A stretch of DNA of 12,213 nt, from positions 1 through 12,213 of the forward strand of contig DJIP01000306.1 of NCBI GenBank assembly GCA_002433675.1, given 5' to 3'. The stretch's first letter is position 1. Every line of letters begins with the position of its first letter. Shown piece after piece: positions 1-7,294 of the stretch. Source of the DNA: Halomonas halophila. GTDB taxonomy: Bacteria > Pseudomonadota > Gammaproteobacteria > Pseudomonadales > Halomonadaceae. A program made the position numbers and the translations under genes. The notes below the pieces were generated by a model. That model was not told the DNA's origin. It did no database searches and saw nothing but the letters and a program-made list of their open reading frames with translations.

Positions 1-1
1 G

Positions 2-211
2 GCCACCGGGGAGGAGCTTTCGCGGGTCAGGCAACGACTCGGGGTGGCCACGCCCGAGCTCGATGCCCTGCTCGCAGGCGGCGATTTGCCGTGCAAGACC
101 AACCTCAAGCTTAGACTGTTGGCACGGGCCGATCGCCACGCCGACTATGTGTGGCTGCCCAATCCCTGGCACCCACTCGCAGCTGAGCGACGGGAGGTGG
201 CCCATGGCTGA
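2..211 (+). CDS. NIS siderophore synthetase (IucA/IucC family), C-terminal fragment
   Basis: The reading frame is open from the left edge and ends at TGA 209-211, giving the last 69 residues of a protein that starts outside the window. The tail contains LPCKTNLKLRLLARADRHAD followed by a short VWLPNPW motif. This resembles the C-terminal FhuF-like part of IucA/IucC synthetases, where a Lys/Arg-rich helix is followed by a PNP-type ending. Such enzymes adenylate a carboxylate (usually citrate) with ATP and condense it with an amine or alcohol in the cytoplasm. It overlaps the next start codon by 8 nt (204-211), so the two are translationally coupled. By position it corresponds to AcsD in the achromobactin cluster or SbnE in staphyloferrin B, the enzyme that makes the first citryl-amine/ester. 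That is inference, because the catalytic part is not visible. Confidence 0.72.
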   Translation, partial: ATGEELSRVRQRLGVATPELDALLAGGDLPCKTNLKLRLLARADRHADYVWLPNPWHPLAAERREVAHG

Positions 212-1547
212 CAGCGTTATTGCCTCGGGCCATAAAGAGGCCCGAATTCAAGGCCAGAGCAAGCATCGGTACGAATACCAGTCCGAAGACCTGTCAGAAG
301 ACCGCGGCGAGGCCCAGCGGCTTCCGCCAGCGGTACGGGAGGCGATACGTGCCCACCAGGCCGACGCGCAAGATCCCATCGCCGCCTTCGTCTACGACCT
401 GGACGCACTCGCCGACCGGGCACGTTCGATCAAGGCCGCTCTGCCCGAAGGTGTCGAGCTCTTCTACGCCATCAAGGCCAATAGCGAGGCGCCGGTCCTC
501 GGGGCCTTGGCCACCATCGTGGATGGCTTCGAGCTGTCCTCCGGTGGTGAGATCGGGCGCATGCGACAGGCGACGAGCACGCTGCCCTGGGTGCTGTCGG
601 GGCCGGGCAAGCTCGACACGGAGATGGCGCTGGCCATGGACGAGGGCATCGAAGCCTTTCATGTAGAGAGCCTTGGCGAGATCGCGCGCCTTGAGCGCCT
701 CGCCGCGGCCAGGGGGCGCCACCAGACGGTGCTGATCCGCATCAACCCGACGCTGCCCGAGTCGCTGTCGAGTCGTCTGCGCATGGCCGGTACCGCCACC
801 CCCTTCGGCATCGACGAAGCCAGGCTTGGCGAGGCGGTGGCGGCGGTGGACGCCGCTGCCCATCTCACCCTGGTCGGTTTTCATATTCATGCCATGTCCC
901 ACCAGACGAGCGTGACGCGCCACCAGGATCTGCTGGACGGTTACCTGGCACGTTGGCTCGAGTGGCGCGCGCTTGCCGCCTCGCCCGCCAGCGTCACCCA
1001 GCTCAATGTCGGGGGCGGCATCGGCGTCGACTACATGGCGCCGTTCGAACCCGAACGGCAATTCGACTGGCAGGCGCTTTGCGCCCACCTGGACGCGCGG
1101 CTCACGGCGATGGATCAGGCCCCGCGGGTGCGCTTCGAGATCGGCCGTTTCCTCAGCGCCTTCTGTGGCTACTACGCCATCGAGGTGCTGGACACCAAGC
1201 ACAGCCATGGTCAGGGCTTTGTCGTCTGTCGCGGCGGTACCCACCAGTTCCGGCTGCCCGCGGCCCAGGGCCACGACCACCCGGTCATCCACCTGCCGAG
1301 CGGGGAGCGCGGCGAAGCGTCGTCCGGCGAGAAGCAACCCTGGACGGTGGTGGGGCAGCTGTGTACGCCCAAGGACGTGCTGGGGCGCGATCGACTGCTT
1401 GGCGACGTCGCCCCGGGGGATCTTCTGGTGCTGCCGCTGGCCGGGGCCTACGGCTACAACATCTCCCACGCCGACTTTCTGTGCCACCCAAGGCCGCCGC
1501 AGATCTTCATTGGCGCCGACAGGGCGTCACCCGACACCGCACGCTGA
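204..1547 (+). CDS. PLP-dependent siderophore decarboxylase, SbnH/AcsE-like (Orn/DAP/Arg decarboxylase group 2)
   Basis: A 447-residue fold-type III PLP enzyme. FYAIKANSE carries the Schiff-base lysine (K91). VGFHIHA (H227/H229) is the PLP-stacking His region. NVGGGIGVDY (268-277) is the glycine loop for the PLP phosphate. FEIGR (311-315) corresponds to the EPGR motif with Ile in place of Pro. GQLCTPKDVLGRD supplies the catalytic Cys387 and Asp391, and GAYGY (414-418) the C-terminal tyrosine. In NIS pathways this family decarboxylates a citryl-amino acid intermediate: citryl-Dap for SbnH, citryl-serine for AcsE. The frame extends upstream to 63, but ATG 204 is preferred. It has a GGGAGGTGG ribosome site at 191-199, and residues upstream of it lie over the preceding NIS gene. 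The following gene begins 8 nt after the stop. The decarboxylase call is firm; the exact substrate is inferred from the neighbours. Confidence 0.93.
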   Translation: MADSVIASGHKEARIQGQSKHRYEYQSEDLSEDRGEAQRLPPAVREAIRAHQADAQDPIAAFVYDLDALADRARSIKAALPEGVELFYAIKANSEAPVLGALATIVDGFELSSGGEIGRMRQATSTLPWVLSGPGKLDTEMALAMDEGIEAFHVESLGEIARLERLAAARGRHQTVLIRINPTLPESLSSRLRMAGTATPFGIDEARLGEAVAAVDAAAHLTLVGFHIHAMSHQTSVTRHQDLLDGYLARWLEWRALAASPASVTQLNVGGGIGVDYMAPFEPERQFDWQALCAHLDARLTAMDQAPRVRFEIGRFLSAFCGYYAIEVLDTKHSHGQGFVVCRGGTHQFRLPAAQGHDHPVIHLPSGERGEASSGEKQPWTVVGQLCTPKDVLGRDRLLGDVAPGDLLVLPLAGAYGYNISHADFLCHPRPPQIFIGADRASPDTAR

Positions 1548-1555
1548 GGTTATTC

Positions 1556-3604
1556 ATGTCATCACTTTCCTACGTTGCCGAGCCCGCGACGGGGTCCGCT
1601 GACGCCGCCGCTGACGTCGCCGCGCCTCGAGTTGCTCCCTGTGCTGTACCCTTTGCCAGTTCAGACGACTGGCGTCATCGCCCGCGCATCGAGCGGCGGG
1701 TCATCGGCCAATTGCTGCAGACCCTGCTGTACGAAGACGTGCTCGAGTATCGCTGCGAGCACCTGGTCCCGACTAAGGACGAAGGGCAGGGGCGTGACAC
1801 CACCTTCGTCGTCCCCCTGGGCGGACGCGACTATCGCGTGCGAGGCTGGCTGTGCCACAGCTTCTCGCTGATTCGCCTCGATCATCAGAGCCTGGTTGTT
1901 GCGTCCACTCGGATGCCCGCTCTGGCGGAGTATGATGGGCGATGGCGGTCGCCATCACTCTCGGAGTTTTTTGACGACCTGGCGTTCGCGCTGAGCGCCA
2001 GTGCCGAAGGAGATCGGCAAGGGCGGCTGCAGCCGGGGTTCATCAACGAGCTCAAGCAGACCCTGATCAAGGACCTGCAATCTTCGAAAGCGGAGCCCGT
2101 TGCCGGCCAGAGCGCGCCCCACGCGCTCGACGCCGACGCCCTGGAGCAGTATTTCACCGACGCCCACAGCTACCATCCCTGCTACAAGTCTCGCCTCGGC
2201 TTCACCCTTGGCGACAACCGCCGTTTCGGCCCCGAGTTCGGTCAGCCGCTGCGGGTGCTGTGGCTGGCGCTGCCGGCGCGGTTGGCGCATCAGGGCGCTG
2301 TGCCTGATCTCGGTGCCCTGGCGACGTTCGGGGCCATGGCCGATGCCGAACTGGGTGACGAGGGATCACCGGCCAGGCAGCGCCTGGCTAAGTGGCTTAG
2401 CGAGCGTGGCCTTTCGCGCGAGCAGGCGGTGCTGCTGCCGGTGCATCCCTGGCAGTGGGAAAACGTGCTGGTCAGCGCGCTCTACCCGGAGCTTGCCAGT
2501 GGCGAGATCATCCTGCTCGGTGAGGGCGAGACCCGCTATCGCCCGCAGCAGTCGATTCGTACCCTGGCGCCGCTGGACAGTGATCGGCGCGCGTCCCCGA
2601 CGCCCTATCTCAAGCTGGCGCTGGGGATCACCAACACCTCCAGTACCCGCATCCTGGCGCGCCACACCATCACCAACGGCCCCATCATCACCGCCTGGCT
2701 CAAGCAGCTTCTGGGCAGTGACGGTGGCGCTGGGGCGGCCAACGTCGTGATCCTCGGCGAGGTGGCCGGTGTTGCCCTGGACGAACGCGCCTTTGGCGGC
2801 CTTCGCCATGACGAGGTGTACGGCCAGGCCGGCGCCCTGTGGCGTGAGCACATCGACGGTTTTCTCGCTCCCGGCGAGCAGGCGGTTCCCTTCAACGGCT
2901 TGAGCCAGTGTCTGCGCGACCCGAACGGGGAGCCCGCAGAGCCCTTCATCGCCGACTGGATTGCCCGACACGGGCGCGACGCCTGGACCCGCCAGCTGGT
3001 GAGGGTGGCGACACTGCCGATCATCCACCTGCTGTTCGCCGAAGGGGTGGGGCTTGAGTCCCACGGCCAGAATATCGTGGTGATCCACCGAGACGGCTGG
3101 CCATTGCGAGTCGCGCTCAAGGACTTCCATGACGGGGTACGCTACTGCCCGTCGGCGCTGGCCCGTCCCGAGCTGGCCCCCAGCCTGGAGCCGTTGCCGG
3201 CGGCCCACGCCGCGCGCAACCGCAACTCCTTTATCGTCACCGATGACCTGGCGGCGGTGCGCGACTACTCCTGCGACGCCTTCTTCTTTATCGCCCTGGC
3301 CGAGATGGCGATCTTCCTCGAGCGCCACTTCGGACTCACCGAGGGCACCTTCTGGGCCATGGTCGCCGACGTCATCACCGCCTACCAGGATGCCCATCCA
3401 GAGCACGCCGAGCGCTATCGCCTGTTCGACGTCTTCGTCCCCGATTGGGAAGTGGAGGCGCTGACTCGACGTCGTCTGTTCGGCGACGAGGTGCCTCAGG
3501 TCAAGCGTGTCCTCAATCCTCTGGCCGTGCATGCGCCGGTGCCGCGCCCTGCGTCCGAGACCTCGGGGACATCAGCCGCGACGCAGGAGCGCTCCCCATG
3601 CTGA
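1556..3604 (+). CDS. NIS siderophore synthetase, IucA/IucC family (canonical active site)
   Basis: 682 residues, longer than the roughly 580-620 residues I recall for Sbn/Acs proteins, partly because of an Ala-rich N-terminal extension of about 35 residues. Motifs run in family order. HPCYKSRLGF (207-216) and PEFG (226-229) come first, then LPVHPWQ (294-300). S333/R335 lie in SIRTL, followed by KLALGITNTSSTR (353-365, T361/R365). ESHGQN (501-506) and KDFHDGVRY (522-530, D523) complete the set. The spacing of Ser-x-Arg, Thr-x3-Arg, His-x-Gln-Asn and the Asp 17 residues later matches the ATP-binding residues described for AcsD, so the enzyme looks intact. It should condense an activated carboxylate with a siderophore intermediate in the cytoplasm. 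The start is at ATG 1556, with GAGG at 1546-1549. The open frame runs back to 953, but that part overlaps the decarboxylase. By position it is AcsC-like; by motif alone I cannot separate an AcsC/SbnC from an AcsA/SbnF role. Confidence 0.93.
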   Translation: MSSLSYVAEPATGSADAAADVAAPRVAPCAVPFASSDDWRHRPRIERRVIGQLLQTLLYEDVLEYRCEHLVPTKDEGQGRDTTFVVPLGGRDYRVRGWLCHSFSLIRLDHQSLVVASTRMPALAEYDGRWRSPSLSEFFDDLAFALSASAEGDRQGRLQPGFINELKQTLIKDLQSSKAEPVAGQSAPHALDADALEQYFTDAHSYHPCYKSRLGFTLGDNRRFGPEFGQPLRVLWLALPARLAHQGAVPDLGALATFGAMADAELGDEGSPARQRLAKWLSERGLSREQAVLLPVHPWQWENVLVSALYPELASGEIILLGEGETRYRPQQSIRTLAPLDSDRRASPTPYLKLALGITNTSSTRILARHTITNGPIITAWLKQLLGSDGGAGAANVVILGEVAGVALDERAFGGLRHDEVYGQAGALWREHIDGFLAPGEQAVPFNGLSQCLRDPNGEPAEPFIADWIARHGRDAWTRQLVRVATLPIIHLLFAEGVGLESHGQNIVVIHRDGWPLRVALKDFHDGVRYCPSALARPELAPSLEPLPAAHAARNRNSFIVTDDLAAVRDYSCDAFFFIALAEMAIFLERHFGLTEGTFWAMVADVITAYQDAHPEHAERYRLFDVFVPDWEVEALTRRRLFGDEVPQVKRVLNPLAVHAPVPRPASETSGTSAATQERSPC

Positions 3605-4362
3605 GAACCAACCGCCTGAAACGTGCGCTAGGCGAGCAGCGCGAGGTCTACGGAGTGCTCGCCTCGTTGCCAACGCCGGCGTCGATCGAGCTGATCGCCG
3701 AGGCCGGCTTCGACTTCGTGGTGATCGACACCGAGCATGTGCTGATCAACCCGGAAACCGTCGAGCACATGATCCGCACCGCCGAGAGTTATGGCCTGAC
3801 GCCGCTGGTACGGGTCGCTGACGACAACCCCAAGACCCTGCTGCGCCTGCTCGACGGCGGCGCCCAGGGGATCGTGTTGCCGAGCGTCGAAGACCCCGAG
3901 CGGCTGGCCGCTGCGGTGCGTGCCTGCAAGTACGCGCCCCAGGGCACGCGCAGCCTCAATGCCGGGCGCCCCGGTGCCTTCGGCAAGCACTCCCTGGCCG
4001 AATACGTCCAAAAGGCCAATGACGAGATCCTGGTCGTCGCCATGATCGAGAGCCGGGCCGGAGTCGAGCGCATCGACGAGCTGTGCGCCGTCGATGGTCT
4101 CGACCTGGTGCTGGAGGGCGCCGCCGATCTGTCCCAGTCCCTGGGCGTGAGCTGGCAGACCAGCCATCCCGAGGTGCTAAAGGCGCTTTGCCGGGTGCAG
4201 CAGTGTGCGGCGGACCACGGGCTTCCCTACGCCGCCTTTCTGCGCCATGCGGGCGCCAAGGCCGAGTGGCGCGAGCGCGGTGTACGTACCTTCCTGCTCG
4301 GCGACGAGCGTGGCATCGCCTTTCGCGCCCTCGCCAGAACCCTCGCGGAGGCGAGCCGATGA
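3598..4362 (+). CDS. HpcH/HpaI-family aldolase, SbnG/AcsB-like citrate synthase for siderophore assembly
   Basis: 254 residues with a TIM-barrel class II aldolase pattern: FVVIDTEHVLI (40-50), PLVRVADDNP (69-78), GIVLPSVEDP (91-100), VVAMIESRAG (146-155) and EGAADLSQSLG (173-183). Arg72, Glu151 and Asp177 fall at the numbers I recall for the active-site Arg and metal ligands of Staphylococcus aureus SbnG, without any gap adjustment. SbnG condenses oxaloacetate and acetyl-CoA to citrate, giving a TCA-independent citrate pool for staphyloferrin B; AcsB is the achromobactin counterpart. ATG 3598 overlaps the upstream stop by 7 nt (ATGCTGA) and has AGGAG at 3585-3589. A longer frame from 3445 only reads through the preceding NIS gene. 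The alternative is a general 2-keto-3-deoxy-sugar-acid aldolase, but its place between two NIS synthetases makes the citrate role much more likely. Confidence 0.9.
   Translation: MLRTNRLKRALGEQREVYGVLASLPTPASIELIAEAGFDFVVIDTEHVLINPETVEHMIRTAESYGLTPLVRVADDNPKTLLRLLDGGAQGIVLPSVEDPERLAAAVRACKYAPQGTRSLNAGRPGAFGKHSLAEYVQKANDEILVVAMIESRAGVERIDELCAVDGLDLVLEGAADLSQSLGVSWQTSHPEVLKALCRVQQCAADHGLPYAAFLRHAGAKAEWRERGVRTFLLGDERGIAFRALARTLAEASR
4347..4351 (+). promoter_or_regulatory. Ribosome binding site for the first start of the third NIS gene
   Basis: GGAGG lies 7 nt before ATG 4359, inside the end of the aldolase gene. It supports a coupled start overlapping the aldolase stop (ATGA, 4359-4362). Confidence 0.5.
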
Positions 4363-6527
4363 GCCACCCTGGCAATGCTTGCCCTGGAACCGCGACTACC
4401 GATTCACCCTTCAAGGAGACCCCGACCATGGCGCCCGGTGCGTTTTTTCCCTCTTTTATTGAACCGTCGTCTTCCGGCGAGGCGGCACGCCTGGCCGAGG
4501 AGCAGCTTCTTGGCTTCCTGGTCGATGGCCTGCTGGTCGAAGGACTGCTCGACGGGCGGCCAACCGAGCTGTCTGAACAAGGTTGCGAAGACCGGCATCG
4601 AACGAGCCAATCGGGCCTGGCGAGGGACGATGGCGAGCCGGCGCCCCTTGCCGAGCTGTTTGGCGTCGCGGCCGTGCCCCCGGGGGCGCGACTGTGGAGC
4701 GTCCAACCGGCGCTGGGCGAGACCCTGCTGTTCCTGCTGGAGCCCGGTATTGCCCAGGACTGGCAGAAGGTGCCCGGCACGCCGGTGCTGGCTCACGATG
4801 GGGGGACTCCGGCGCCCCTGGATCCCGTGGCGTTGATGCGCCGGGTATTCGGCGGCGATGAACAGGCCCTGACGCCAGGCCAGCGCGTCTTTCTCGACGC
4901 CCTGGAGGACAGCCTGTGGCAAGCAACGGCCTCCATGGCCCATGGCGTGGATACCCGCCAACTCGACTCCCTCGGCACCCTCGAGCACTTCACCCTTCTA
5001 GAGCAGTGGGCGTCGTTGCTCGACCGGCCCTTCCATCCCACCGCCAAGGCCAAGCAGGGTTTAAGCGCCACCGAGTACCGCGCCTATATGGCCGAGTTTG
5101 CCAACCCCGTCGAGCTCTACTGGGTGGCGGTAGCGCGTCACCGGCTGACCCATGGCGCAGGGGTGGGGGCTCTTGAAGCCGGCGCGGAGTCGGGCGCCAT
5201 TCAACCCCCTGCCGACTGGCTGCTCGCGCCCAAGGAGCGTCAGGCACTGGACGATGAGATGCACGCCAAGGGCATCGCCGACAGCCACCTGGCGCTGCCG
5301 GTGCACCCCTGGCAGCACGACCATGCCCTGCCGAAGTGGCTTGCCGAAGATTTCGCCGCCGACCACTGCATCACCCTGGAAACTCGTGCCGGGCACTGGT
5401 GGCCGACCTCGTCGCTGCGCTCGCTGCTGCCGGCTGCGCCTACGCCTGCCGGCGCAGCGCATAGCCTCAAGCTGCCCATGGCCATCCACTCGCTGGGGGC
5501 CTCGCGCTACCTGCCGGCGGTGAAGATGATCAATGGCGATCTGAGCGCCCGATTGCTGGAGGAAGCCAAGCAGCGCGATCCGCTGCTGGCAAGCGCCCTG
5601 CACCTGTGCGACGAGGGCAAGTGGTGGGCCTACCTGCCCGAGGACGCCAGCCTGTTCGATGAGGCCCCGCGTCATCTAAGCGCCATGGTGCGAAGCTACC
5701 CGCAGGCGCTGCTAGAGCAGGCCGGCACCCAGATGGTGCCCATGGCGACCCTGGGCACGCCACTGCCGATGGTCGGGGCGTCTGGTCCAGCTCGCACCAG
5801 CGCCCATCACGTCTTCGATGACTGGATGGTGCAGCGTGGCATGGAAGCCAGCGCCACGAGCGCACGGGCGCTATTTGGCGAGCTGTGCGCGCGCTTTTTC
5901 GAGATCAACCTGCGCATGCTGAGGCTTGGCATGCTGGCGGAGGTGCACGGCCAGAACGCCGTGCTGGTGGTGCGCCAGGGTAGGGTCGAGGGACTGTTGC
6001 TGCGTGACCACGATTCGCTTCGTATCAACGTCGGCCAGCTCGAGCGCCACGGCATGCAGGATCCCTGCTACCGGATTAAGCCGGGTCACGCCAACACCCT
6101 CTACCACGACAGTCAGCAGGCGCTGTTGTTCTGGCTGCAGACCCTGGCGATCCAGGTCAACCTGCGCGCGATCATCGACACCCTGGCGGGGCACTATGGC
6201 CTTTGCCAGCGGGCGCTATGGCGGGATCTGGCCATTCAGCTTGAGGCCCAGCTCGACGCCGTGCCCTTTGAAGACGCCGAGCGCAACGCCTTGAAGACCG
6301 CGCTGTTCGAGCGCGAGCGCTGGCCCTACAAGCGCCTGATCGCCCCGATCATCGAACGCGCCGGCGGCCCCGGCAGTATGCCTTTTGGCGTCAGCGAGAC
6401 CGTCAATCCGCTGAGGGCCTGCCAGGGAGAGACGTCCCATGAGGAAGCCGAGGGAAACGCCGGTGTTGAACAGGGTGGCTCTCCCGATAGCAAAGCCGAC
6501 CGCCTGAGTACGCTGCAGCAAGCTTGA
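4359..6527 (+). CDS. NIS siderophore synthetase, divergent IucA/IucC subtype
   Basis: 722 residues from ATG 4359. A second start at ATG 4428 (699 residues) has a better ribosome site, so the true N-terminus is open. Family motifs are RPFHPTAKAKQG (223-234), AEFANP (245-250), LPVHPWQ (313-319), SSLRSLLP (351-358), AEVHGQN (527-533) and RDHDSLRI (549-556). The ATP-site Ser352/Arg354, His530, Gln532, Asn533 and Asp550 are kept, and Asp550 is again 17 residues after the Asn. The block that is ITNTSSTR in the neighbouring enzyme is replaced here by AIHSLGASRYLPAVKMINGD (375-394), which keeps the Arg (383) but has Leu where the conserved Thr should be. This marks a separate NIS subgroup, probably with a different carboxylate or amine substrate. 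Position suggests AcsA. An alpha-ketoglutarate-adding SbnC/AcsC-like role is equally possible on sequence. The last 40 or so residues are Glu/Ser-rich and not conserved. It is the last gene of the + operon. Confidence 0.92.
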   Translation: MSHPGNACPGTATTDSPFKETPTMAPGAFFPSFIEPSSSGEAARLAEEQLLGFLVDGLLVEGLLDGRPTELSEQGCEDRHRTSQSGLARDDGEPAPLAELFGVAAVPPGARLWSVQPALGETLLFLLEPGIAQDWQKVPGTPVLAHDGGTPAPLDPVALMRRVFGGDEQALTPGQRVFLDALEDSLWQATASMAHGVDTRQLDSLGTLEHFTLLEQWASLLDRPFHPTAKAKQGLSATEYRAYMAEFANPVELYWVAVARHRLTHGAGVGALEAGAESGAIQPPADWLLAPKERQALDDEMHAKGIADSHLALPVHPWQHDHALPKWLAEDFAADHCITLETRAGHWWPTSSLRSLLPAAPTPAGAAHSLKLPMAIHSLGASRYLPAVKMINGDLSARLLEEAKQRDPLLASALHLCDEGKWWAYLPEDASLFDEAPRHLSAMVRSYPQALLEQAGTQMVPMATLGTPLPMVGASGPARTSAHHVFDDWMVQRGMEASATSARALFGELCARFFEINLRMLRLGMLAEVHGQNAVLVVRQGRVEGLLLRDHDSLRINVGQLERHGMQDPCYRIKPGHANTLYHDSQQALLFWLQTLAIQVNLRAIIDTLAGHYGLCQRALWRDLAIQLEAQLDAVPFEDAERNALKTALFERERWPYKRLIAPIIERAGGPGSMPFGVSETVNPLRACQGETSHEEAEGNAGVEQGGSPDSKADRLSTLQQA
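4413..4418 (+). promoter_or_regulatory. Strong internal ribosome binding site, alternative start of the third NIS gene
   Basis: AAGGAG lies 9 nt before in-frame ATG 4428. It is a better match to the Shine-Dalgarno consensus than the site before ATG 4359. Use of this start removes the 23-residue segment beginning MSHPGNACPG. Confidence 0.5.
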
Positions 6528-6548
6528 GCCCACCGGGAGGAAAAAACG

Positions 6549-6583
6549 CGGCGGCATCGGTGAATACCGATGCCGCCGTTTTT
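6549..6583. terminator. Bidirectional intrinsic terminator between converging operons
   Basis: A perfect 13-bp stem (6549-6561 pairing with 6566-6578) closes a 4-nt GAAT loop. It is followed by TTTTT at 6579-6583 and preceded by AAAAAA at 6541-6546. It therefore has a U-tract when read from either strand. It lies in the 78-nt gap between the end of the NIS gene (6527) and the end of the RraA-family gene (6606), where both operons must stop. Confidence 0.93.
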
Positions 6584-6605
6584 ACACGCGCAAGGCACGG
6601 GATAT

Positions 6606-7229
6606 TCAGCGCAGCCATTCGGGATGCTCGGCGAGCATCGCTTCGCGCCGACGAGTTTCGTCCTGCTGCTTGGCCAGGGCTTTTTTGGCCAGCTCGTCGG
6701 CCCGGTGCGGGGGCACCACGAACAGACCATCGTCGTCACCCAGCACCAGGTCGCCGGGCGTGACGGTGACGCCGTCGATGGATACCGGAGTATTGATCTC
6801 ACCCTCCAGCGACAGCGAGCGGGTGGTCAGAGGACTGGTACCCGCAGCAAACATCGGCAGTCTCAGCCGAGACAGCGTCTCCCGGTCGGTGACAGCGCCA
6901 TTGGTGACGACGCCGGCCAGGCCCTTGGTCAGCGCCGCGTAGGCGCGAAACTCGCCCCAGCAGGCGCGACGATGGTCACCGGACACATCGATCACCAGCA
7001 CGTCACCGGGACGTGCGAGCGTCAGCGCCTCGCGGATGATGCCACCATCGACATGAGGAATTCTGACCGTCAAAGCGGTGCCGACCAGGCGTACCGGGCG
7101 GTGCACAGGCTCCAGCGAGGCGATGGCGCCAAAGTCGCTGAAGTGGCCCAGGGTCGAGGTGGCAAGCCCGGCGAAGCGATCGATCTGTGCCTGGCTGAAG
7201 CTGTCCCCGCGTGGGGCAATGTGGAACAT
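6606..7229 (-). CDS. RraA-family protein (HMG/CHA aldolase-like fold)
   Basis: 207 residues with the full RraA-type pattern: VGTALTVRIP (49-58), PGDVLVIDVSGD (74-85), WGEFRAYAA (91-99), GVVTNGAVTDRE (106-117), and IDGVTVTPGDLVLGDDDGLF (151-170). Relatives include 4-hydroxy-4-methyl-2-oxoglutarate / 4-carboxy-4-hydroxy-2-oxoadipate aldolases with oxaloacetate decarboxylase side activity, and the RNase E inhibitor RraA. Active aldolases carry an Arg-Asp pair (GAVRD); here it is T114-D115, with an Arg only at 116, so activity is uncertain. ATG 7229 has AGGAGGT at 7233-7239. The longer frame to 7718 lies over the permease gene. It follows the permease after a 65-nt gap in which I see no convincing promoter, and probably shares the transcript. 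Why it sits in an iron-uptake operon is unknown. One idea is handling of oxaloacetate or citrate-like tertiary hydroxy acids. Confidence 0.9.
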   Translation of the reverse strand: MFHIAPRGDSFSQAQIDRFAGLATSTLGHFSDFGAIASLEPVHRPVRLVGTALTVRIPHVDGGIIREALTLARPGDVLVIDVSGDHRRACWGEFRAYAALTKGLAGVVTNGAVTDRETLSRLRLPMFAAGTSPLTTRSLSLEGEINTPVSIDGVTVTPGDLVLGDDDGLFVVPPHRADELAKKALAKQQDETRRREAMLAEHPEWLR

Positions 7230-7232
7230 CTG

Positions 7233-7239
7233 ACCTCCT
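7233..7239 (-). promoter_or_regulatory. Consensus ribosome binding site of the RraA-family gene
   Basis: AGGAGGT on the - strand is followed after 3 nt by ATG 7229. It is the closest match to consensus among the - strand genes, though slightly near the start. It fixes the start and suggests independent, efficient translation. Confidence 0.7.
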
Positions 7240-7294
7240 GTTGGACCTGCTGTTGAGCTAGTGCTGACCAGATCACTACGAGCAGCCGGCGCGC

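Noticed and set aside
311..315. FEIGR in the decarboxylase (protein residues 311-315) as a broken EPGR motif
   Set aside because: Only the Pro differs; the Glu, Gly and Arg are present, so it is unlikely to mean loss of function.
294..1487. 397-residue open frame on the - strand
   Set aside because: It lies entirely antisense to the decarboxylase, which has all its catalytic motifs. The translation shows no recognisable domain and is typical of GC-rich antisense frames.
953..1555. N-terminal extension of the second NIS gene to 953
   Set aside because: The extra residues overlap the decarboxylase gene out of frame and look like Arg/Pro-rich read-through. ATG 1556 has a ribosome site and the expected spacing.
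2366..3532. 388-residue open frame on the - strand
   Set aside because: Antisense to the second NIS synthetase, with no family motifs; a codon-bias shadow.
4083..4358. N-terminal extension of the third NIS gene to 4083
   Set aside because: Arg-rich read-through over the aldolase gene; real starts with ribosome sites are at 4359 or 4428.
7230..7294. Separate promoter for the RraA-family gene
   Set aside because: The 65-nt gap has no clear -35/-10 pair or operator; only the ribosome site is convincing.
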